A stretch of DNA of 64,000 nt from the NCBI GenBank assembly GCA_963573315.1, contig OY752148.1, positions 735,263 to 799,262 of the forward strand. The letters are read 5' to 3'. The translations under genes were made by a program, and so were the position numbers. The stretch is from Entomortierella parvispora (Eukaryota; Mortierellomycota; Mortierellomycetes; Mortierellales; Mortierellaceae). Numbering within the stretch: the first letter of the stretch is position 1; each line of letters begins with the position of its first letter. Shown one piece after another: positions 41,101-51,709 of the stretch. A model generated the notes under the pieces. The model was given only the letters and a program-made list of their open reading frames with translations, was not told the origin of the DNA and ran no database searches.

Positions 41101-43918
41101 TTATAGGTTGTTCTTTAAGTGTAATTCGCTCCTGCCCTCATAACTCGATAGAGGTCATGTCTCTTACCTCGATATCGTCATTTGGGTCTGTCCTCGTCAT
41201 AATCTTGAATGTATACAGCGCGATCCAACATATCAGTGCAAAGAACATCAAGAAAACCATGCCATATCCAAGTGCACTTGGAAAATTCAGCGATAATACT
41301 GCTGGGATGATGTTCACCGCTGCATAAAGCCACTTTTGGTTCACGAACGAGTTCCCTGACACCGAGAGATACAGGGCTACAAATTGCAGAAAGTCGCGAA
41401 TGATCTCGAGACGCATCCATGAGATTCCAACATTGGAGGACTCGCCGCTCATGATTCCGTCCACTGCCGATGATAACATGACATTTTGCATCTCTTGATC
41501 AAAAAACCCGGGCGGCTTTGTGATGTTTGATTTGAGCTCATCCAAAGTAATCCCTACAGGCACAAGATTCAATGGTGGGAACATGCCTTCACGAGGATCA
41601 GGCGGCGGAGCTTTCTTGGACTTTGCGGCTTTTGTACTGGGTTTGGTTGAATCTGAATCACCAGCTGCGGCGGACGCAGATTTGAGCGCGTCAAGAGAAC
41701 CCGGGAGAGTTGGAGATTTTGGAAAATCTGAAAAATGGAAGGGCCTGAGTGATGAGAGGTAGGCATCCAATGCCGGATATGAAATCAGGGGAGCAGAGGG
41801 CTGGAAGAGAGGATCCGTACTGTCAAGAGTCGAGTTTTCTGGCACTGCTCCAGTCTTTGCCGTGCCTAGAGGTGTTGCCCCCGAGTACTTTCCTGCCTGG
41901 ACTGGCAGTTTTCCTCGGAAGCTTGCAAAAGGTGTTGCCTTGGCAGATGATCCGTCCTTAGTTACCTTTCCACCGAGATCACTGTTAATGGCCTTCTCTG
42001 GCTTTGTAGCTGTTGTGTGGCCCTTGATTGCAGCTGGGCTCTCATGATCTTTGTCATCATTATGTTTTTGAAGCAAAGTTGTTGCTTCCTCAGTGTCATT
42101 ACGATTGTCGAACACCATGCTCCCAACAGAATCCTCGGGAATAGTCTCATCCAGACTCGAGAAACTGGTAAAACTCTGAAGCGACTCGCGTTTGGAGGAT
42201 AATTCGGAGTTGTTGCTACTATCAGCCTTGGAGTGAACAAGAGTGGCCTGACTATCGGATTTGGAGATCTTTGCTGGCCTAGAAATTAAATGTGCCGATG
42301 ATGCTCCAGTAGAAGGTGCTGGCGGAGGCGGGTTTGCTGCACGATGGTCGATATTCCTGCCGATCAAGTCGGCCTTGAATACATTTTCGGACCGGTCAAT
42401 GGAGCTTGTGCGGTTGCGTTGACCACTCCCGCTGCGATCTTGACTGGCAGATCTGTTGCTGGATATACTTTCTTCTCTACTTCTTGGGGCGACCACAGTT
42501 CCTGATCCAGTTGCACCAACCAACTTTGGTCTCGACTCTTTTGTTGGCGCACCTTTCACAACAGCATACATGACTTCAGACCCGCCTTGACTCTTTCGTC
42601 GTTCATCAGTTTGGATAGGTTTAACATCCACTCGATCATCGCGATCGATGCTAGCCCGTGCGCCTCTTTCCCGGCTGTTATCAGTAAAAGATGCTGATTG
42701 AGCTGGCGATGGTTGTCTTCGAGTCGGTTCTGATGTGGGCCTTGATCCCATAGCCACTACCCTGGATCCTGCTCTGGCCCCTCGCTGTTGCTGCTGATGA
42801 CCGCTGTCCCCTGTCCTGCCTGGATGGGATTCACTAACTCTTTGTTCGCTATCTCTGCTATTAGCCGCCCTGGATGATATCCTGTCAAGTCCTTGAGCTG
42901 CAGCTGACACGTTGGGTGTGGCGCTCGCTTTCTGTTTAACTAAATAATCATCAAAGAATAGTAGGGAAAAGGAATTAGTTGTTGTCATTTTAGCCCCTTT
43001 CATTTGTACCCCTTTTCCAACACAGAGTGCGTTGGCCGTGAACGTACTCAGTGGTGACAGCGCATCGATCGGTCGACCGAGAGGCTCGGATGACGAAGCC
43101 ATGGGATGACTGCGTGCTAGGTGTTGATGGTGCTTGAGAGTCTCCTCCTTGGATGCCACAGGTGGGATCACAGCCAGCTTTAAGATGCCTTCACTCGATC
43201 TTAATGCGGCGGGTTGGGTGACTCGTATTGGTTGTGCAGCATCAGGCCGAGAATTGTGCCTTCCAGAGGGAACAGAGTCGCTCTCCACACGCTTCGACAC
43301 AGCTCGACTCTCATCCCTAGACGAGGAATCGGAGACGGGGACAGCGCCGCTACGACCGATCTCGCCACCGTCGCTTGAAGGAGCTGCAGTCTGCCCTCGA
43401 GCTTGGGGAAGATCGAGCTGAGTAGGATGTGACCGAACGTGATGTGCTGCACGGGGGGGAGAGTTGCGAATAGGAGCGGGCGAGAGGCTCGGTGTTGTGG
43501 AGGAGCGTGGCGAAGACTGAAACGCTGATGCTCTCGCAGCAGCAACTGCTGCTGCAGTACTGCTGTTGCCTTGGAGGTTGATGGTATCAAGGGCATGCCT
43601 TTGCGTCCCAAAGACCCTGGACTGTACTGGAGCAACAGATCGCAGGGGAAAGAGGGGCGCTGAAGACTGTCGAGGAGGGCGAGGATGATTAATTGCAGGA
43701 GATGCTGATGATGATGGCGGATTCTGTCTTCCTGGACGTGATGACGGAGACGATAGATGAGGGGAGGATGTCTGGGAGGTTACCGGTTGTTGACTTCTGA
43801 AGCGAGATGGGATTTGAGCCCCTGCTGGACTGGTGGAAGCAGAGGGAGATTCTAGATCACTCCAAAACGAGATGAGGTTATTGACAGTTGGGGACTGTGG
43901 GGGATTGTTGCCCGCCAT
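37763..43918 (-). CDS. Very large multi-pass membrane protein, unrecognised
   Basis: Exons 43918-43010, 42931-41168, 41055-40587, 40509-39467 and 39379-37763 join in phase (1933 residues). The first intron, 42932-43009, is 78 nt and in frame, so it could be retained. About 800 residues of Ser/Pro-rich disordered cytosolic-type sequence come first. Then about eight hydrophobic segments follow between residues 820 and 1220, including LYAAVNIIPAVLSL, YGMVFLMFFALICWIALY, SIVFLLTTLYLPLA, YVIIPLAIFTICV and VIGLFIVLNVGP. After these come about 700 mostly soluble residues and an Asp/Ser-rich end. The order of helices and the YNGYRREYGTYK stretch recall the C-terminal membrane module of TRP/Flc-like proteins, but the likeness is weak. 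There is no signal peptide. It is an unknown channel, transporter or sensor candidate. Confidence 0.75.
41067..41096. repeat. A30 homopolymer inside an intron
   Basis: On the minus strand this is T30, ending 11 bases before the 3' splice site of intron 41056-41167 in the membrane-protein gene. It acts as an extreme polypyrimidine tract. Confidence 0.95.
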
Positions 43919-44824
43919 GGTCGGGTGAAATACTTAGGAGAGGGCAAAAAAAAAGTGAGTGAAAGAGGGCGACGACAAGGAAAGAAAATGACAGGAACGT
44001 GAAAAGGAAGATACGAAGAAAGACGAAGCAGGAACAAAGACAGGAAGGACTTTTCGACAGCCCGATGATCACGGCCTGCTTGGGCAAGTATTCTCGACCG
44101 TGCGCTGCAGGGACATGACAAGGTTGGGTTGATGACAACAGGTTGTCCGCATGGTCAGTGACACAGCTACGAAAAAAGGGGCAGGGGCAGCAGGTCAAAA
44201 TTGATAGCAACGCGATGTTCTATTTTTTGCACCCCTTTTCTGCGATCTCCAGCCCGGTCTTATTGCTTCTACCAGAGCTCGTCTTGAGAACGTCCTTTGC
44301 TTTGTAATCGGGCTCTAGGGTAGTCATGGCCCACAGATCCTCCAATTGTTATTTTCGCTCTTCAATCAGTCCTTACACCAGCCTGCCCTCCTACTCTTGA
44401 CGATTTCGTCGAAAGAGACTCAGATCCTTTATCAGGCATGCCGTGTGCATGTGCAGTGTGGCCAACAGGTTAGTCGACAAAAAACCCTGCCAGTCCCAGT
44501 AAAAATTGAGGTCAGCGTTGTGTTACCAAAAATTGCTTTGGATTGTGATCCTGCGATTCGTTCAATGAAAACTGTATCCATTGCAAAACTGTTCGTAACA
44601 AAATAGTAGAGGATGCATTTGGAAAATAATTAAACTGGACCGAGGCCTAGTGTTGAGGTTGTCTAATAATTCTTATGTCGTTTTTATTCTTCTTGTTCCA
44701 GTATTTGAACATCGTTCCGTAATATGTCGCGCACATCCACATCTCCATGCGCGCTGTCAGTCTATTTCCGCTGACTCGTCTCCCAGTCTCCAAAGTAGAT
44801 TACATCCTTGGGGGTATGGCATCT
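43919..44824. other. Intergenic region, nothing recognised
   Basis: This region lies between the start of the membrane-protein gene and the short last exon of the NDUFB9-like gene, both on the minus strand. Short frames exist, but none has coding character. It presumably holds the promoter of the membrane-protein gene and the 3' untranslated region of the NDUFB9-like gene. Confidence 0.5.
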
Positions 44825-45703
44825 CTAGTGGTGATCGTTAGGCTCCTATGTAACGTGAAAAGGGATACCGGTTTAGCGTCATGCTGTATAGAATTGTGTG
44901 ATATATCATATCATGCACTGTGGACGAGTAACTTACGGCGGTATCGGGGTGAATGTTACGCTCAAACTTGGTACCACCTGGGGCAGTGGGTGCTATAAAC
45001 AAAAGCGCATAGAAAAGCCGTCAGCAACTGTTTAAAGCAGCCTCAAAGGCACTAGAGCCGTTTTTGAAAGAATAAAGAGCTGGCTCCCTTCTCCCAGTCC
45101 ACAACTGCAACCATTTTCTGTGTGTATCATCCAAGCTGCTCCGCAGTTGGTCCTGTTCCTGCTATTGCGGCAATTGTTGTCGTCGGTGGGTATAAGCACA
45201 ATCTATAGCAATCCAGTATAATCACTCTTGGAGCTGGAGTGCGTTGGCGGATGTTATCGATAGACATGAATCCCGCTTATTGCAAGAGGTGCATCCTTGC
45301 ATTATCAACTGAGGCCTCGACGTCCATTTCATTCTAAAGCGATCCGATCTCCGATTCCATGATATAGACTCCCAAGTCCCTGCGGAGGTCCATCCTGTCG
45401 CGACCAATGGTCCTGGCTTGATGGAATTCACGTTCTGACATCACAAATGCTCGGTCGTTCCGAGGTATTACCGATATAAGGGTCAGGGTGACTCAGCTCC
45501 TGGAGCTGACGCTCGGCCTCCTGGACAGCCTGGGCGATCTGGCGAGGGTGGCGGAGGTTCTTGTTGGCATCGAATTGGATCCGGAGCTCGACGGCCTTAC
45601 GGCGGAAGAGGTTAGTGTCGATGTACCAGTCCTGGGCAGTCTTGAGCGACCGCTTGTATAATGACTGGACCAGACGGCGATGGGCAAGCTGGGCCTCGGA
45701 CAT
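44825..45703 (-). CDS. NDUFB9: Complex I accessory subunit, NDUFB9/B22-like LYR protein
   Basis: Three exons join in phase: 45703-45472, 44992-44937 and 44845-44825, giving 102 residues. The first intron is long (479 nt), and the last exon encodes only EPNDHH. The N-terminus has the LYR-family start, HRRLVQSLYKRSLK, where the LYR-type motif reads LYK. FRRKAVELRIQFDANKN and a HPDPYI motif follow, then PGGTKFERN across the second exon, as in NDUFB9 and its fungal counterparts. The protein sits in the distal membrane arm of mitochondrial NADH:ubiquinone oxidoreductase and, in this family, binds the acyl carrier protein. Its presence shows the fungus has a normal complex I. Confidence 0.88.
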
Positions 45704-45911
45704 GATGTGCTAATGGAGTGGAGTGGAGAGGAGATGAAGCAGCGAGAGTTTGCCAGATGGCCGGCGAGCAGATCGCATTGCCGAACGCGACCCCGCCGGA
45801 CATCCGAGCTTTGCTGAATGACGCAAGGTATTAGATTTCATCGCACATCTATTCTCTCCAGAGCCCAGTCACAATGCGCCACCAATTTTTTTATTTTTTA
45901 ACATTTTTTTT

Positions 45912-48900
45912 TCATGTGCTTCGGAAACGTGGGCCAGAGTGTAGTTCGAGTTCAAACAGGAGATCCAGGCGTGGCCTTTGAGGAGGGCGTCCACAAGCTG
46001 TCGACATGATACGGTAGCCACGCTCGATCTCCTCATCTTCCAGATGATCCAGGTCAAGCAAGATGTTCTTGCGAGCATTCCATTTGCCGGTACTGCGGGA
46101 CCGAACGCTGTCAATATAGTCCAGGTTCATCAGTGGTTCAAACGTGTGGTCCCCAATTCGTTGACGCTCGTGGGAGAATGGCGAAGCTGAGTACGTCGCA
46201 AACTTTTCACGGTGCGTTAATGCCAGAGAGGCCGCAGAATATGATAAGCTGTCTCCTTTGGGATGAGGCGGTCCCCAAGGCGACTCCTTGCGAACAGCTG
46301 GACGGCCTCGTTGAAAGAGTCCCTTCCTGCCTCTAGATGCAACCGTCATATGAGCCGGGGTCCACGATTCTGTAGATGCCGGCCGATGCCAGGATAAATT
46401 TAAAAGAGTCGAAGCGCCAAGGCTTGAATGCTTGGATTGACGGCGCTTGGTAGACTTGCTCTTGCTCTTTGTATCAGATATAACCTCATTTTCAATGCAT
46501 GTCGTGGTCAAAACTTCGGCCTTGTCGAGGTTGTTTCTGGATAGTGCAGAGCCTGGAGGTGGAATTTCAACCTGTTCTCGCGTGGCTTTGCTTCTTCCAT
46601 ACCAAGAAAACCAAGAAGTACCGGATGACGGCTCGGCAGGTGGTGTCGATTGCACTAGTGTGGCTGGATTCGCACGCGCCGGATCCGCCTTCATCAAATG
46701 TTTGAGGCTGCTTCGTCTTTTCTTCAAAGTCATCCTAGATAAGAGCGACGTAGACGCTGCAACCTCTGCACGACTACACTCCGCCACAGCAACCGTTGGC
46801 GTCTCATCCGAGATATCACTTGACATCGGTCCAAACGGGAGAGCAAAAAATTTGCCAGCGTCCATTCGATGCTGAGCTTCGGTAGCGATACATTGCTCCA
46901 AGAACGAGGTCGTAATGTCAAACTCAACCCCAACTTCAAACTCGCCTCGACTGCTGTATCCTCCTCCACTGATAGGCACCATAGAGCAACCATGGATACC
47001 ATTCAAGCTCTTGCGACTAGACTTCGAGACGATGGAGTGCAAACCCATTGACCCTGGACGGGACTCTGCCGCGTCATTGACCAACGAAGACGGTGGCCGA
47101 TTGATTTCGGCCCAAGGTCCGAGTCGCTCCTCTTCTGACAGGAGGTCATGACTAGAGTAACGCTGCATGGGAGGACGACCTACCCATCGCTGTCCTTTGG
47201 CTTTGCTAAGACTGCTTCCAGCCATGGCTTCCCCTTCTTTATCGCCTTGCTCCTCAAGTTCCTCCTCCGGTGAGGTCTGGTCGGACACGGCAGGCCGTCC
47301 GTCTTCATCAGCTTCATTGTTGTCCTCCACCCCACTTCGATCGCTGTCGTCGCTGAGCCCAGCAAACACGTCCGGCTCGTCTCCCCAGGCTTCATTCAGT
47401 GGTGTATTCTGCCTGTGTCTTCGTCTTGCCAAATAATCTGGATTGACAACCCAACACATCCTGGTTGGGTCAAAGACCATCTTGCCGGCCACCTGGGTAC
47501 GCTGCTTCGAGTTTTGACTGAGGTTGGTGATCAAAGCAGGCCGATTCGTATTGGGGAACGGGGCATAGCCAAAGTTGTTGAGATGAACAGGAGGGTATCC
47601 AGAGTTCTCGAGAATCAGTTGGTCTTTACGGGTGACAGCCCCAACCTCCTCATCCTCCTCTTCAAAGTGGTCTAGCACATCGTCGTTCCCGTCCCACATC
47701 TTGCCACTAGGGTTGTACACCATGCCATCGACTTGACGTGCCTTCAACTCCGAGAGATTTCGAATCAACTTTGGTCCAACAGCGGGCTTCTTCTTCGTCT
47801 TCTTCTTCTTCTTCTCCTAGAGGAACAAAGGTAACTTATTTTAGCAACATGGACATTTGCACACAACTTTAAAAAATATTCACTTTTTTTATCTCATCAT
47901 ACCTTTGATTGTTCTGAACTCTGCCCAAATATATCAAAGAGAGACTTCCGTATGGACTTTGACTTTCGAATCATAGATGATCCTAGAGCGGGACTCTGTC
48001 CTACTGGTGTCATATGAAGGCGTTTTGTCAGTTGCTGTTCTAGTTTCAGCCCGTCGTAGTTATTGTCCATCGTGTTCATCGAAAAAAGTCACATACCTGG
48101 AGCGATTGCCTCTTTAAAGTTGGGGATAGACTGAGGCTTGCGGAGCCAGGCTGCTACACGGTCCACGGACTGTCGCCGATTGTCCTGTGCTGCTGCCTGA
48201 AGAAGCTTGGAATCTGAGAACACTGGAAGATTGTCAAACCGCTCGAGCTCGGAGCCATCACTGAACATGCTGCTCTTTGGCGATCTCTTGAGAAAGAAAA
48301 AGCGGGGCAACCTGTCGACACTGGGCGTGGTCGAGTGTGCATCCTCCAGATCGGCGGTCGAAATCTCTGAAATGTTACCAAGAGGGATGCCCACCCTTGA
48401 CGATGGTCTACTTTCCTTACTGTTCTCAGTAGAGCCCACCAGCGAACTCCAGTCTGTAGACGATGACGAACGAGAGCTAGTGGGTCTAGCAGGAAGAGGT
48501 TTAGAGCCGGCCTCCTCTCCTGCCTCGGGAGTCAAAAACAGTTCTGCACCCAACTTTGGCTCAGGTCTTGTATTCAAGGTTTCAAAGACAGGGATGAGGC
48601 CTCTGGATGGAAGCCTAGGTCTACTTAGGTCCAGCTTTTTGACCAGAGTTCGGAGACTTGCAAAAGACTTTACACCCCTTGGTGGAGATGTCAGCTTTGA
48701 ACCATCAGGCTGAGCTTGAAGGACATTGTGAGTGGATACTGCCTCAGCAGGCTCGGTAAAAGACACTGTTCGCATCGCCAAAGAAGATGATTTGAACGTT
48801 GGAAACTCATCTTTGTTACCAAGCAAAGAGTTGCGTCGGCTCGGAGACAGCTGCAGTACTGTAGGAGTAGAGGCTCGAGAGACAAGCGGGGAGGGAAGGG

Positions 48901-51079
48901 CACTGGCATTCCGACATGAGACTGTATCGTCGGAGGCAGAGGTCGTGATCGTTGCTTTGAGGCTTTCTCTCCGTGAGATGCTTGTTCGATTTGGTCGAGG
49001 TAGGGATGACTTTGAGCTCACATTCCTCAGGGGGATATCAATATGGGTGGAGTGTTTGCGTGAGAGACTCTGTGCTGGAGTGATTGGTCGTGAGGTGTCT
49101 CCTGGGGACCTACAAAGCCGTGGAATCCTAGAGGGCTGTGCAACAAAGTCCTTCAGAGGGACCACTTGACGATGAACACGAGAGCCACTTCTTTCTCGGC
49201 CCATAATCTGAACCCTCTCTACCAAGTTTTTGTTGCGCCCTTCTCGTCGGAACACGCCTGGGTCTCCAACGTCCAGTCCATCCCAAAAGTCATCCAGCTC
49301 GTCTTGAAAGTGCGATTCTTTGCCAAAGATGGAGGGCTCGGTATCAGGTCTGTATGGACGGGTTGTGACAAGCTTGAGGGTTTCCATTTCCTCAGGAAAG
49401 ACGATCCCTTCCAGTAAATTCTCGTCCTCCGCGTTGCTACCTCTTGAGGATGAGGTGCTGCTGGCCTGGCTATAGTTATCCAAGGGTGTCCCAAAATCCA
49501 CATCATCAACATCTGAACCTGAATCCTGCCACTGTAACAATGAAGACTGTTCCCGAGAGAGGCCAGGTCGATCGGCTCCAGAAGATGGTCGCTGATGTTG
49601 ACGCGATTGCACATTCAACTTCAGTGGTCCAAAGTCCTCTGCAAACTCAAAGTCGTCGTCCAGGGTTTCAATTGTGTATGATCCTGGCAACGAACCAATG
49701 CGATCAGCAGCCGTATCGGCCCTGTACTTTAGTCCCTCCAAGGAACCGAAAGGCGCCGTAGAAGGAGGAGCCCTTTGTCGAGAATCGGATTCCGTGTATC
49801 GATTCTCACTTGCGTATCCCGAGCCCTCGCTTTCAGTGTCCCAATTCTCTATTGAACCAAGAGTGTCAGGGACAGAGGACGATTTTGCAAGTGCAGATCT
49901 GACATGACTAAACCGTAGATCCTCCTCTGGGACCTGAAGATCATCGAGGTCGTCAACCCAAGCAGCGACGCGCGTGAAGGGATTCATGCGGGTAATGATC
50001 CCCGAATACGCAGGCAAGTTTGACAGCATCATCTCCTGCGTGATTGTGGTCATTGCTTTTTGTGACAGGGCCGGGTTATCTTCATCGTTCTTGTCTCCAT
50101 CCTTGTGAATAGGCGAGCCTATGGAAGTGACGGTGGTGGTGGTGGAAGGAGCAGTAACAGAGGCAGTGATCGCTCTAGGTGAAGACGCCGCTGACGAGCA
50201 GGGAGATGCTTCGGTGAGAGAAGGCAATTGTAGTTGTGGCAGTTGTGGGTTAGTAGAACCTGGAAGACGTACAAAGTCCTCGCGTGTGGGTTTGGTCAAA
50301 GACGGAGGAACTGCAGTAGGTGTGAGATTCGGAGGGATGGGTGGGAGTGCGTGATTACCGATGTGGAAGAAGGCGGTCGAGGTTGTAGGAACGGTGATTT
50401 GATGTTGGTTGATGTTCATTATAGCCTTCCTGCCGGTGGAACGCACACGGTGCGGAAGGAGGGCCGAGGGCACTGGCGCCGCTTCTTTTGTTGACGATGA
50501 TAGTGTTGACTCTGTGGTTGTGCTTGTTGTTTGTACTGTTGATGTTGTGGGAACAGGGAGGGCGTGGGGAGAAGACGACGAAGAAGTCGACGAGGAGGAC
50601 TCGGGTTCGGACGAAGACAAGGACGAGGTGGAAGACGCGCATTGACGGTGCAGCTGCCCGAGAAGGTGTCGGAGCGAGCGGACTGGGCCAAGGTCGAACG
50701 CGTCGTCCCACGAGTCGATCGCTGGGCCGCCATGGTCTGAATCAGAGGCATGGTCGTTGTTGTTGTTGTTGTTGTCATTCAGATCATTGATCTCTTCATC
50801 GCCACTGCCATCGCCATTCCCATCCGTAGGACGACCGCGCTTGTTTCTGCTCTCGTGGCTGTTCGACTGTTGCGCTTTTGCTAGGTGGAGACCTGTGGTT
50901 GTTTTCGTTATTGTTGTAGGTGAGCATGCAGTCGCAGATGGCGGAGAAAGGGGAGAAGAGATAGTCGGGCGACAGAGCGGACTGTCGGTGTTGGTGGTGT
51001 AGTTGGTGGTGCTGTTGTTGTTATTGTTGTTGCTGCTGCTGCTGCCGCCGCCTGCGGTAGTGAGAAGACGCGTCGTCAT
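45912..51079 (-). CDS. Byr4/Bfa1-like mitotic-exit (SIN/MEN) regulator
   Basis: Three exons, 51079-48097, 48039-47903 and 47816-45912, join in phase (1674 residues). The first ATG at 51079 follows an upstream repeat-rich region. Family features are DDDFEFAEDF with PLKLNVQ (about residue 470) and a central basic Ser-rich region. Near residue 1072 is MVYNPSGKMWDGND, near 1153 MVFDPTRMCWV, and then FEVGVEFDITTSF. In yeasts, Byr4/Bfa1 joins Bub2/Cdc16 into the two-part GAP for the Tem1/Spg1 GTPase at spindle poles, restraining mitotic exit and septation. The protein is longer than the yeast ones because of added low-complexity sequence. The identification rests on the C-terminal motifs. Confidence 0.85.
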
Positions 51080-51709
51080 ATCCAAAGTCGGTCCCAGATA
51101 GGGTTGCGGATAGAAAGAGGGTGAGATGGAGTAGAACTATAGTTCAAGGACGAGAAAGGGCATGCACAGGAGCAGGACAGGAGCAGATACAGGAGCAGGA
51201 GAAGGAGCAATAACAAAAGAGTTGATGGCAGGAAGAAAGTAGGAAGGATGGTAAAAATACAACGTAAGGACAGAACGAGAGCAACAAGGAGGCGGAGGAT
51301 AGGTCAGAACAAGAGGAGACAGGAGGGAGAAGAGTGAAGACGAGAGAGAAAGAAGAAGGAAAGACAAAGAGAGGAGAAGAGAGGACAGGAGAGAGGGAGA
51401 GAGAGAGAGGATGGGGAGGAGGAAGAAGAGGAGGAGGAGGAGGAGGAGGAAGAGGAGGAGGAAGAGGACAAGGTAGAGAGAGGGAAAAAAAAAAAAATGT
51501 GGGCGAAGAGGGTGGAGAGAGAGACACAAAGGCGATGCATACATGCATGTCGTCCCATCCATCCATCCATCCATCCATCCATCCACCCATCTGTCCCCAT
51601 CCATCTCCACTTTGACCTGCCCATCCCCATCACCCTCTCCCCTCGCTCCGAGCCCCTCCTCACCTGCCACCGTCCTCGCTCCACACAGTCCTGCAAACAA
51701 CAGCACAGG
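51080..51709. promoter_or_regulatory. Divergent promoter region with ATCC and purine tracts
   Basis: This 630-base stretch separates the Byr4-like gene (-) and the thioesterase gene (+). It contains a long GAGGAG purine run (about 51330-51490) and a tandem ATCC repeat. No gene is seen. Confidence 0.6.
51555..51588. repeat. (ATCC)n microsatellite
   Basis: About eight tetramer units lie some 120 bases upstream of the thioesterase ATG. Confidence 0.9.

Noticed and set aside
44346-44606. 86-codon + strand frame
   Set aside because: There is no domain, no flanking splice logic and no biased composition; it is probably chance.
45222-45431. 69-codon frame on the - strand inside the NDUFB9-like intron
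   Set aside because: It does not continue the NDUFB9 protein, whereas the exon at 44937-44992 supplies the expected PGGTKFERN block.
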